From Myxococcaceae bacterium (GTDB taxonomy: Bacteria > Myxococcota > Myxococcia > Myxococcales > Myxococcaceae), in NCBI GenBank assembly GCA_019686135.1, contig JADGHL010000038.1, positions 1-40,125 of the forward strand: a stretch of 40,125 nucleotides of DNA. Reading direction: 5' to 3'. The notes beneath the pieces were generated by a model. It saw only the letters and a list, made by a program, of their open reading frames with translations. It searched no databases and was not told the DNA's origin. Positions 28,510 through 35,274 of this stretch are shown in pieces. The stretch's first letter is position 1; the number at the start of each line of letters is the position of its first letter. Position numbers and translations under genes: made by a program.

Positions 28510-30622
28510 GTGTCGAGATGCGCGCGACGGGTTGAATGTTGAGGTCCGGCGAAAGCTCCTGGTAGCTGACCACGCTGAAGGGCGGGTTGAACTCGTATTC
28601 GAGGAGCTTGCGGACGTAGCGGCGGATATCCATCGCCGTGAGGATCACCGGCCGCTGCGCGGACGGCGGCAGATGTCCACATTCGTTCTTCACCGCCTGG
28701 ACGATCTCCTGGGCGATGTCCGGCTCCAGCGCCAGGTGGGTTCCCGCCGAGGTGCGCTTGATGCTGCTGCGGATGGCTTCTTCGATCTGGGGATCGAGCA
28801 GATAGACGACGAGCGTGTTCGTCCCGCGCGCGTACTTGTGGGAGACGTAGCGCTTGAGCGCGGCGCGGACGTGCTCGGTGAGCATCACGTTGTCCGCTTC
28901 GATCTGCCCGAACTCCGCCACCGCCTGGAGCACCCCGCGCAGATCGCGGATGGAGATCTCCTCCTCGGCGAGCCGCTGGAGGATGTCGGTGAGCTTGAGC
29001 ACGCTCACCACCTTGGGGACGACCTCCTTCACGACCGCAGGGAACGCCTTCTCCAGCTGGTCCAGCATCGCCTGGACCTCCTGGACGCCGACGAACTCGC
29101 GCGCGTGCCGCCGCAGCACCGCCGCGAGGTGGAGGATGATGTAGCCGGGCACGTCCCACGTGGTCAGCCCCGCCGCCTCCAGAAGCTCCTTGTGCTCCTG
29201 CGGCACCCACGCAGCCGGTTGCCGGGTGGCCGGGTTCACCGCCTCGAAGCCGTCGATGTTCATCAGCTTCAGGCGGTCGACGGTATCGTTGACGAGGATG
29301 TGATCCAGCGTCGTCTGCCCGGTGACCACCGGGACCTCGTTGATCTGGATCTGGTACGCGCCCGGCGGCAGCGCGGGGTTGGCGCGCGCGCGCACGCCGG
29401 GGAAGCGCACCCCGAGTTCGACGAAGAGGCCGTCGCGCATGAAGGGGATAAGCTCGAAGAGGAAGCGGCCGCCGTCCTGGCGCGAGTCCACATAGGGGAC
29501 GAGCGCGTCGGAGACCTCGAGGACGATCGGCGTGACCATGGGGATGAACAGCTCGGAGTCCGGGTTGACCGGCTCCTTCGGCCCCGGCTCCACCGACTGC
29601 GGCGCCTGTTCGCCCTCGGGGATGGACCCGTCCTCGTCGAGCCCGCCCTCCTCGGCCTGCTTCTGCCGCTTCAGCATCACCCAGGCACCCGCCCCGGCCC
29701 CGCCGCCGAGGATCAGGAACGGGATGGTGGGCAGCCCGGGGATAGCGCCGAGCAACACCAGCATCGCCGCGGCGATCGCGATGGCCTTGGGGTACGCGGT
29801 GAGCTGCGCGCCCACGTCCTTGCCGAGGTGATCGCCCTCGGTGTCGCCCTGCACGCGGGTGACGATGATGCCCGCCGCGGTGGAGATGAGCAGCGCGGGG
29901 ATCATCCCCACCAGCCCGTCGCCGATGGTGAGCAGGGTGTACTTCCTGGCCGCCTCCGCGAGCGGCAGCCCCTTCTGGAGCACGCCGATCACCAGGCCGC
30001 CGACGATGTTCACCACGGTGACGATGATCCCGGCGATGGCGTCGCCCTTGACGAACTTCATCGCGCCGTCCATCGCGCCGAAGAGCGCGGATTCGCGCTC
30101 GAGGTCCCGGCGCCGGCGCTTGCCCTCCTCCATGTCGATCGCCCCGGCCCGGAGGTCCGCGTCGATCGACATCTGCTTGCCGGGCATCGCGTCGAGAGTG
30201 AACCGCGCGGCGACCTCGGCGACGCGCTCCGATCCCTTGGAGATGACGATGAAGTTCACCACCACCAGGATGACGAAGATCACCGCGCCGACGACGAAGT
30301 TGCCGCCGACGACGAACTTGCCGAACGCGGGCACCACCTCGCCGGGGTCGCCGGTGAGCAGGATGAGCCGCGTGGTGCTGATGGTCAGCGCCAAGCGGAA
30401 CATCGTGGTGATGAGCAGCAGCGAGGGGAACACCGACAGCCGGAGCGCGCTCGGCACGTACAGCGAGGTGAGGACCAGGATCACCGAGACGCTGATGTTC
30501 AGCGTCAGCAACAGGTCCAACAGGTGCGTCGGCAGCGGGACGATCATCATCCCGACGATGGCGACGACGGCGAAGGCGAGGACGACGTCCGAGTACTTCG
30601 CCAGGAACGAGTTGGCGTTCAT
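28505..30622 (-). CDS. sctV: Type III secretion export gate protein SctV (FlhA/FHIPEP family)
   Basis: This is the large gate subunit of T3SS export, forming a nonameric ring that receives substrates. The 705 residues start with eight or so membrane helices (about 15-330). The FHIPEP signature is in RLALTISTTRLIL, and the cytosolic loop motif is PGKQMSIDADLRAGAID. A cytosolic domain of about 350 residues follows, with the family segments PGAYQIQINEVPV and YVSHKYARGTN. Length is normal for SctV/FlhA. The start is ATG 30622. It follows a TPR chaperone-like gene by 78 bp. The cluster lacks flagellar structural genes in the window, so SctV is used rather than FlhA; sequence alone does not settle which branch it belongs to. 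Confidence 0.93.
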   Translation of the reverse strand: MNANSFLAKYSDVVLAFAVVAIVGMMIVPLPTHLLDLLLTLNISVSVILVLTSLYVPSALRLSVFPSLLLITTMFRLALTISTTRLILLTGDPGEVVPAFGKFVVGGNFVVGAVIFVILVVVNFIVISKGSERVAEVAARFTLDAMPGKQMSIDADLRAGAIDMEEGKRRRRDLERESALFGAMDGAMKFVKGDAIAGIIVTVVNIVGGLVIGVLQKGLPLAEAARKYTLLTIGDGLVGMIPALLISTAAGIIVTRVQGDTEGDHLGKDVGAQLTAYPKAIAIAAAMLVLLGAIPGLPTIPFLILGGGAGAGAWVMLKRQKQAEEGGLDEDGSIPEGEQAPQSVEPGPKEPVNPDSELFIPMVTPIVLEVSDALVPYVDSRQDGGRFLFELIPFMRDGLFVELGVRFPGVRARANPALPPGAYQIQINEVPVVTGQTTLDHILVNDTVDRLKLMNIDGFEAVNPATRQPAAWVPQEHKELLEAAGLTTWDVPGYIILHLAAVLRRHAREFVGVQEVQAMLDQLEKAFPAVVKEVVPKVVSVLKLTDILQRLAEEEISIRDLRGVLQAVAEFGQIEADNVMLTEHVRAALKRYVSHKYARGTNTLVVYLLDPQIEEAIRSSIKRTSAGTHLALEPDIAQEIVQAVKNECGHLPPSAQRPVILTAMDIRRYVRKLLEYEFNPPFSVVSYQELSPDLNIQPVARISTR

Positions 30623-30700
30623 CTGCGGCGAATCCTATGCGGCCTGCGCGCCGGCTCCAACGCGCGTGCTCGCCCGGGGGACGGGCCGTCGTGGGTGGGG

Positions 30701-31522
30701 CTACCTTCGGCGCTTGGCGCCTGCGCGGAGGATGTGCACGAGGCGGTGCGCACGTTCGACGAACGGATCGTCCGCCGGGCCTTCGGCGATCACCTGCGCA
30801 AGCTCAGCCATCGCCTGACGCGTGTGACCCTGGTTGATGCGCAGCTCGCTGCGGTAGACGCGCGCGGCGAGGTCGTGCGGATCGAACTCGAGCGCCTCTT
30901 CGAACAGCGCCATCGCGCGGTCCAGCTTCCCCTGCGCCAGGTACACGGTGCCGAGCATCGTGTGCGGGAACGCGTCCGGGGTGCCCAGACCGACCAGGCC
31001 TTCGAACACCACCCTCGCCTCTTCCAGCCGCCCGGTCTCGAAGAGCTGGTGGCCGAACAGGGCCATCTCCGCGAGCTGCCGCCGGGACAGGGTCCGGAGC
31101 GAGTCCGCCGGCGACTTCGCCGCGAGCAGCTCATCGAGCTTCTGCACGTGGTAGCGGAGTGCGGGATCGGTGTCGATCTCCACGCTGAGCCGCCGGCGCG
31201 AAGGAGCGATCCGCCTCGGCCGGTCACGGAGCGTCGTCCGCGTCCCCGGCCGCACCCTGTCCGAGGAGCGCGTCCGCCTGGCGGAGCGCTTCGAGCCCGG
31301 CACCGACACCGCAGGGATCTCCTCGGTGGGCGTGTCGTTCGGATCGGGTCGCTTCGGCGGAGCGTCGTGGTCGCCAAAGTCGGGCTGGAACTCGACGGTG
31401 CGGCCGTCGTGGGCGGGCGCGTCGTGGAGGCTTTGGCGCGGCGCCCGGGTCCGCTTCGGAAAGTAGTAGACCTCCACGCGCCCCGAATGTCTGCCTCCGC
31501 CGGGGCTGCCGGGTTCGGGCAT
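30701..31522 (-). CDS. TPR protein, LcrH/SycD chaperone-like, with basic disordered N-terminus
   Basis: In the 273-residue protein about residues 1-125 are Arg/Pro/Ser/Asp-rich and probably disordered. From about 135 there are three TPR units closely matching the two other TPR genes of this cluster (LAEMALFGHQLFETGRLEEA, then VFEGLVGLGTPDAFPHTMLG). LcrH/SycD-type chaperones stabilise translocators or needle subunits before export. ATG 31522 is chosen as the first start inside coding-like sequence; the frame is open upstream into the next gene. It lies 16 bp after the preceding TPR gene. The long N-terminal extension is unusual for a chaperone, so a structural or regulatory role is possible. 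Confidence 0.65.
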   Translation of the reverse strand: MPEPGSPGGGRHSGRVEVYYFPKRTRAPRQSLHDAPAHDGRTVEFQPDFGDHDAPPKRPDPNDTPTEEIPAVSVPGSKRSARRTRSSDRVRPGTRTTLRDRPRRIAPSRRRLSVEIDTDPALRYHVQKLDELLAAKSPADSLRTLSRRQLAEMALFGHQLFETGRLEEARVVFEGLVGLGTPDAFPHTMLGTVYLAQGKLDRAMALFEEALEFDPHDLAARVYRSELRINQGHTRQAMAELAQVIAEGPADDPFVERAHRLVHILRAGAKRRR

Positions 31523-31538
31523 CGGTATCCGCCCTTCG

Positions 31539-32177
31539 CTACTTCTTGCGGGCCTTGGCGCCCTTCGCCGCCGCCGACTTCGCAGGGGCCTTGCCGTCGT
31601 CCTTCTTCGCCGGCGCCTTGTTCTTGTTCTCGGCCAGCTTCTGGGCCTGCTCCAGCGTCTCCAACGCGGCGGCCGCGAGGATGCGCGCGCGGTGGGAGAG
31701 CGGGTCCTTGTTCTCCGGATCGAGGTCCACCGCCCGCTTGAAGTCATGGGCGGCCTCGATGATCTTGCCCTGCCGCAGATAGACCTCGCCGCGGTTCACG
31801 AACGAGGCGATCTCTTTGTCGTTGAGCGCGATCGCCGCGTTGAACATGTTGAGCGCGTTGTCCAGATCCTCCTGGGCGAGGAACACCGCGCCGAGCGCCG
31901 TCCGGTAGTAGCCCTCCTTCGGGTCGAGCGTACACAGGCCCTGGAAGATGACCTTCGCCTCTTCGTAGCGCCCCTGCTCGTACATGGAGAAGCCGATCAC
32001 CGCCATCTCCAGCATCTCCGGTCCGGAGATCGCGTTGAGCTCCTGAAGGGTGATCTCGCCCCGGAGCCACTTCTCGACCCGCTCGGGCGCGTAGAGGACC
32101 TTGTCCCAATCCGGCGTCACTTCAGGCTTCCGCGCCTCACCCTTGTTGGGGATCACCGGGTTCGAGTTCTCGGCCAT
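31539..32177 (-). CDS. TPR protein, LcrH/SycD chaperone-like, with Lys/Ala-rich tail
   Basis: The 212-residue protein has three TPR units at about 55-160 (LEMAVIGFSMYEQGRYEEA, VIFQGLCTLDPKEGYYRTAL, then ALNMFNAAIALND), the arrangement of class II T3SS chaperones. The C-terminal 35 residues are almost all Lys/Ala, which such chaperones normally lack. The ATG at 32177 lies just below the terminator of the duplicated gene, so this gene needs its own promoter or read-through. Homology to the 33971 and 30701 genes is evident by eye. It could serve the needle-like proteins encoded directly upstream. Confidence 0.7.
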   Translation of the reverse strand: MAENSNPVIPNKGEARKPEVTPDWDKVLYAPERVEKWLRGEITLQELNAISGPEMLEMAVIGFSMYEQGRYEEAKVIFQGLCTLDPKEGYYRTALGAVFLAQEDLDNALNMFNAAIALNDKEIASFVNRGEVYLRQGKIIEAAHDFKRAVDLDPENKDPLSHRARILAAAALETLEQAQKLAENKNKAPAKKDDGKAPAKSAAAKGAKARKK

Positions 32178-32208
32178 CGGTCAGTTGCCTCGGTGGAGTT
32201 GGAGAGGG

Positions 32209-32244
32209 GAAACAAAAACGGGTGCCCGCTTTCGCGAGCACCCG
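32209..32244 (-). terminator. Rho-independent terminator after duplicate copy A
   Basis: On the minus strand CGGGTGC-T-CGC pairs with GCG-G-GCACCCG around a GAAA tetraloop (32219-32244). The stem holds one U-G wobble and is followed directly by TTTTTGTTT. It lies about 48 nt beyond the stop codon of copy A. This is a textbook intrinsic terminator and isolates copy A from the TPR genes downstream. Confidence 0.85.
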
Positions 32245-32291
32245 CTTCTTTAGTTCGCTGCTGAATTGAAGTCCATTCAGCCCGGGACGAC

Positions 32292-32993
32292 CTAGCGGAT
32301 GTTGGAGACGATCGACTTCGAGATGTCGCCCATGATCCGCATGATGTTCGAGATGAACATCATCAGGTTCTGGTAGTTCTGCAGCTTGAACTGCGCCTCC
32401 ATCTGCGCGCGCTGGGTCGGATCCTTCACCTTCGACAGCAGGTCGTTCTGCTCCGCGGTCAGCGCGGTGCTGAACGCCTGATCGCTGATCGACCCCAGGA
32501 TGCTTCCGCCAGAGCTCGCCGGCGACGCCGTCGACGCGCTCGAGCTCGACGCCGTCGACGCCGCGCTCGTCGAGGCGATCACGTCCTTGTACGCGCCCGC
32601 GCCGATGTCCGCCGCCAGCGACGCCGCCTGCTGCGCCGACACCTGCGCACGGTCCTTCAGCACCGGCACGTCCACCTTCTGCCCGTCCTCCAGCTGCCGC
32701 TTGCCCTGCAAAAACTCGCCGATCCGCGACAGGAAATCACCGACGCTGTCGATCTTCGCGCCCCAGTTCCCGAGCAGCCCGTTCAGACGCGACAGCGGGT
32801 TGGGCAGCGTCAGGCTGAACGAATCCGAGAAGAGCCCGCCCTTGCCGTCCTTGGAGAACGCCGACTGCGCAAGCTGCTTGAGGATGTCGATCCCGATCTT
32901 GCCCACCGGGTTGGAGGCGATCTCGGAGATGACGTTGGTGACCTTCGGGAGAACCTTGCTGACGATGTTGCCGATGGAGCCGAGGAAACCCAT
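32292..32993 (-). CDS. T3SS-associated secreted-protein candidate, needle-like C-terminus (copy A)
   Basis: The 233-residue product is identical to copy B (33200-33901). It has no signal peptide and no cysteine. The N-terminal half is mildly amphipathic; residues about 145-170 are a Ser/Ala linker. The last 45 residues (from LLSKVKDPTQRAQ to SIVSNIR) resemble the C-terminal helix of needle subunits such as MxiH/PrgI, which have a similar NP-start, a mid-helix Tyr and Asn, and end in I-x-x-N-F-R. Needle subunits are usually about 80 residues, so this would be a long variant; an inner-rod, translocator or effector role is also possible. ATG 32993 has AAGGAG 7 nt upstream; the longer frame enters unrelated leader sequence. 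A GATAAT box at 33063-33068 (minus) lies 69 nt upstream. Confidence 0.72.
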   Translation of the reverse strand: MGFLGSIGNIVSKVLPKVTNVISEIASNPVGKIGIDILKQLAQSAFSKDGKGGLFSDSFSLTLPNPLSRLNGLLGNWGAKIDSVGDFLSRIGEFLQGKRQLEDGQKVDVPVLKDRAQVSAQQAASLAADIGAGAYKDVIASTSAASTASSSSASTASPASSGGSILGSISDQAFSTALTAEQNDLLSKVKDPTQRAQMEAQFKLQNYQNLMMFISNIMRIMGDISKSIVSNIR

Positions 32994-33130
32994 GATGAAA
33001 CTCCTTCCTGGGACAGCGGAGTTGAGGTGGATCAGACCGGACGAGCCGGCCTGACGAACTGGATTATCCGCGATCCACCCCGGATGTTTCCTCCGGTTCA
33101 CACGTAAAGGCCATTGACACGCAACTCCGC

Positions 33131-33163
33131 AAAAGCAAAGGCGCTCTCCCCTGGGAGAGCGCC
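33131..33163 (-). terminator. Rho-independent terminator after duplicate copy B
   Basis: On the minus strand GGCGCTCTCCC pairs perfectly with GGGAGAGCGCC across a two-base AG turn (33140-33163; in practice a 4-base loop). It is followed by TTTGCTTTTGC. It lies 37 nt beyond the stop of copy B and upstream of copy A's leader, so each duplicate is its own transcription unit. Confidence 0.85.
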
Positions 33164-33170
33164 CCGCCTA

Positions 33171-33199
33171 CGAACCACTCACCAGCAACGACGAACCGT
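33171..33199 (-). repeat. Heptamer-type element after copy B stop codon
   Basis: On the + strand ACTCACC, AGCAACG and ACGAACC follow one another (33177-33197), flanking the stop codon of copy B. The order matches ACTCACC, AGCCACG, ACTCACC after sctV, with only a few substitutions. It lies between the stop codon and the terminator. Confidence 0.45.
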
Positions 33200-33901
33200 T
33201 TAGCGGATGTTGGAGACGATCGACTTCGAGATGTCGCCCATGATCCGCATGATGTTCGAGATGAACATCATCAGGTTCTGGTAGTTCTGCAGCTTGAACT
33301 GCGCCTCCATCTGCGCGCGCTGGGTCGGATCCTTCACCTTCGACAGCAGGTCGTTCTGCTCCGCGGTCAGCGCGGTGCTGAACGCCTGATCGCTGATCGA
33401 CCCCAGGATGCTTCCGCCAGAGCTCGCCGGCGACGCCGTCGACGCGCTCGAGCTCGACGCCGTCGACGCCGCGCTCGTCGAGGCGATCACGTCCTTGTAC
33501 GCGCCCGCGCCGATGTCCGCCGCCAGCGACGCCGCCTGCTGCGCCGACACCTGCGCACGGTCCTTCAGCACCGGCACGTCCACCTTCTGCCCGTCCTCCA
33601 GCTGCCGCTTGCCCTGCAAAAACTCGCCGATCCGCGACAGGAAATCACCGACGCTGTCGATCTTCGCGCCCCAGTTCCCGAGCAGCCCGTTCAGACGCGA
33701 CAGCGGGTTGGGCAGCGTCAGGCTGAACGAATCCGAGAAGAGCCCGCCCTTGCCGTCCTTGGAGAACGCCGACTGCGCAAGCTGCTTGAGGATGTCGATC
33801 CCGATCTTGCCCACCGGGTTGGAGGCGATCTCGGAGATGACGTTGGTGACCTTCGGGAGAACCTTGCTGACGATGTTGCCGATGGAACCGAGGAAGCCCA
33901 T
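33200..33901 (-). CDS. T3SS-associated secreted-protein candidate, needle-like C-terminus (copy B)
   Basis: This is identical in protein sequence to copy A; see that entry for the domain description. What differs is its control region: ATG 33901 has ACGGAG 7 nt upstream, and a GATAAT box lies only about 30 nt upstream (33932-33937 on the minus strand), versus 69 nt in copy A. It is preceded by an LcrH/SycD-like chaperone gene with a 69-bp gap and followed by its own terminator. The chaperone-substrate order is the usual one for T3SS translocators and for the YscG-YscF pair. Two separately controlled copies would raise or time the dose of an abundant product. Confidence 0.72.
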   Translation of the reverse strand: MGFLGSIGNIVSKVLPKVTNVISEIASNPVGKIGIDILKQLAQSAFSKDGKGGLFSDSFSLTLPNPLSRLNGLLGNWGAKIDSVGDFLSRIGEFLQGKRQLEDGQKVDVPVLKDRAQVSAQQAASLAADIGAGAYKDVIASTSAASTASSSSASTASPASSGGSILGSISDQAFSTALTAEQNDLLSKVKDPTQRAQMEAQFKLQNYQNLMMFISNIMRIMGDISKSIVSNIR

Positions 33902-33970
33902 GTGAGTGCTCCGTGTGAGGTGACTGTCTCCATTATCGGCCGGCCGCCGGGCGGGTTGCGGCCGCGGCCG

Positions 33971-34438
33971 CTACTTCTTCGTCAGGGTCTGCAACAGCGC
34001 GGAGATCTTGGCCTTCAGCTTCTCGTCCTCGCCGATCAGCGCCTGCGCGCGCCGGAGGTCCTCCACCGCCGAAGCCTTCGAATTGCTGGCGATCTTGACC
34101 TCCGCCCGGCCCACCCAGACGCCGGCGTCGTTGGGGGCCAGCTTGATGGCCACATCCCAGGCAGAGAGCGCGCCCTGCACGTTGCCGGCGGCGAATTCGA
34201 TCACCCCGAGCGCTTTGGCGAAATACGGCTCCACCGGGTTCACGGCGTACAGCCCCTGAAAGAGCGTCCGCGCCTGGGGGATCTTCCCCTGGTAGAAGTA
34301 GACCCAGGCGGTGCGGGCGATCGCATACAGCTCCTCGTCGGAGTAGCCGCGCACCTCCTTGAGGGTGGCCTTCCCTTCGGCCCAGCGCTGCAGCAGCTGC
34401 TGCGTGCGCTGCTCCTCCGTCTCCTTCGGCGCGCGCAT
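33971..34438 (-). CDS. LcrH/SycD-like TPR chaperone of the T3SS
   Basis: The 155-residue protein has the size and layout of class II T3SS chaperones. An N-terminal helix with KATLKEVRGYSDEELYAIA precedes three TPRs (VYFYQGKIPQARTLFQGLY, FAKALGVIEFAAGNVQGALS, VGRAEVKIASNSKASAVEDL). LcrH/SycD shares the pattern of a GG/KAT-x-L-x-E lead, an LYSLA-like helix and QSGKYEDAHKVFQ-like TPR1. It would bind a secreted subunit in the cytosol; the duplicated protein encoded next is the obvious candidate. Its ATG directly abuts the stop of the upstream gene, implying coupled translation. It is the most chaperone-like of the three TPR genes in this cluster. Confidence 0.8.
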   Translation of the reverse strand: MRAPKETEEQRTQQLLQRWAEGKATLKEVRGYSDEELYAIARTAWVYFYQGKIPQARTLFQGLYAVNPVEPYFAKALGVIEFAAGNVQGALSAWDVAIKLAPNDAGVWVGRAEVKIASNSKASAVEDLRRAQALIGEDEKLKAKISALLQTLTKK

Positions 34439-34921
34439 CTAGTACCCCATCTCCTTCTGTTCTTCGCGCATCCGCCGCTGGATCTCGTCCACCTCCGCGT
34501 GCAGCTGGGAGATGAGCGCGAGCATCTGGTGTTCGCGCGCGAGCAGCGCCTTGAGCCGCTCCACGCGTTCAGGGGGCGCGTTCAGCTTCGCGAGCTGCCG
34601 TTCGATGGCCCGGGTCTGTTCCTCGCCGGCGCGCTCGGCCACCGACTGCAGGTGCGGCCGCTCGGAGAAGGCGGCGAGGTCGGCGTCGTGGCCTTTGGGG
34701 TGCGGTGGCAGCGGAAGCCGGAGCTCCTCGGAGGAATGCGCCGGACCGATGAAGTCGAGCAGCGCGGCGGAGGGAAGCGCCGGGTTCTTCGGGTCGCTCT
34801 TGCGGCCCTTCTTCTTCGCCCGGTCCAGCTGGGAAGGGTCGACGAGGCGCTCGCGGACCGAACGCGGGCCGCCCCACGGCCACAGGGGTGCACGGGGAGG
34901 CTGTTGGTTGATCTTCGCCAT
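34439..34921 (-). CDS. Unknown coiled-coil protein in the T3SS cluster
   Basis: I do not recognise this 160-residue protein. The first half is Pro/Lys/Arg-rich and probably disordered; the second half (about 90-155) is a heptad-rich helix with many Glu, Arg, Leu and Gln (ERVERLKALLAREHQMLALI, then DEIQRRMREEQKE). No signal peptide or membrane segment is present. It sits between the SctU-C paralogue and the LcrH-like chaperone, abutting the latter. Candidates by position include a gatekeeper, a regulator or a short SctO/FliJ-like stalk protein, but no motif supports a choice. Confidence 0.65.
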   Translation of the reverse strand: MAKINQQPPRAPLWPWGGPRSVRERLVDPSQLDRAKKKGRKSDPKNPALPSAALLDFIGPAHSSEELRLPLPPHPKGHDADLAAFSERPHLQSVAERAGEEQTRAIERQLAKLNAPPERVERLKALLAREHQMLALISQLHAEVDEIQRRMREEQKEMGY

Positions 34922-34937
34922 CGTCTCGCGTCCTCTG

Positions 34938-34965
34938 CCGTCTACCGTCTACCGTCTTCCGTCTG
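34938..34965 (-). repeat. Heptamer tandem repeats after the SctU-C paralogue
   Basis: Four adjacent 7-bp units (CCGTCTA, CCGTCTA, CCGTCTT, CCGTCTG on the + strand; AGACGGN in coding sense) begin 3 nt beyond the stop codon of the SctU-C paralogue and end 16 bp before the next start codon. The unit length is the same as in the repeats after rho, the DUF58 gene and sctV, but the unit sequence differs. Confidence 0.6.
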
Positions 34966-34968
34966 AGC

Positions 34969-35259
34969 TTATCGCGGCTTCGATTGGCTGGCGGCCTGTT
35001 GTTCCGCCTGCAGCGCGTAGACGAAGTTCAGCACCTCGGCGACAGCGTCGTAGAGGTCCTCGGGGATCTCCTCGCCCACCTCGACCCGGAAGAGCGCGTT
35101 GGCCAGGCCCACGTTCCGCATCACCGGGATCCCGTACTCCTTCGCCAGCGCCTTGATCTTGTCCGCCTTGAAGCGGATGCCCTTGGCGACGACCCGAGGG
35201 GCGCCGTCCTTCTCCTTGTCGTACTTCAGCGCGACCGCGATCGGCGTCTCGTCGTCCAT
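34969..35259 (-). CDS. Free-standing SctU/FlhB C-terminal domain protein (FlhX-like)
   Basis: The 96-residue protein consists only of the cytosolic C-terminal domain of the SctU/FlhB switch protein. It begins MDDETPIAVALKYDKEKDG, so it starts just where autocleaved FlhB/SctU would start, without the Asn-Pro cleavage site. Hand alignment with the C-terminus of SctU encoded immediately upstream gives 55 identities in 77 positions, implying local duplication. FlhX proteins of this kind can replace the cleaved C-terminal half of FlhB in some flagella. ATG 35259 has GGAG upstream and lies 15 bp after the sctU stop. A role in substrate switching or export-gate regulation is inferred. Confidence 0.85.
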   Translation of the reverse strand: MDDETPIAVALKYDKEKDGAPRVVAKGIRFKADKIKALAKEYGIPVMRNVGLANALFRVEVGEEIPEDLYDAVAEVLNFVYALQAEQQAASQSKPR

Positions 35260-35274
35260 GGAAGGAGCTCCACT

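Larger units (their letters stand above)
32293..33901 (-). repeat. Tandem 700-bp duplication (908-bp offset)
   Basis: Copy A (32293-32993) and copy B (33201-33901) appear identical base for base when compared by eye, apart from two synonymous changes (32979/33887 and 32988/33896), both within 15 nt of the start codon. The stop codons differ (TAG in A, TAA in B). Identity ends abruptly at the start and stop codons: the 5' leaders and 3' flanks are unrelated. This points to recent duplication or ongoing gene conversion confined to the coding region. Confidence 0.92.

Noticed and set aside
28532-31741. A 1069-codon open frame on the + strand
   Set aside because: It lies antisense to sctV and the TPR gene. 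Its product is a His/Arg/Asp/Glu/Val-rich string without domains, the usual shadow of GC-rich coding DNA.
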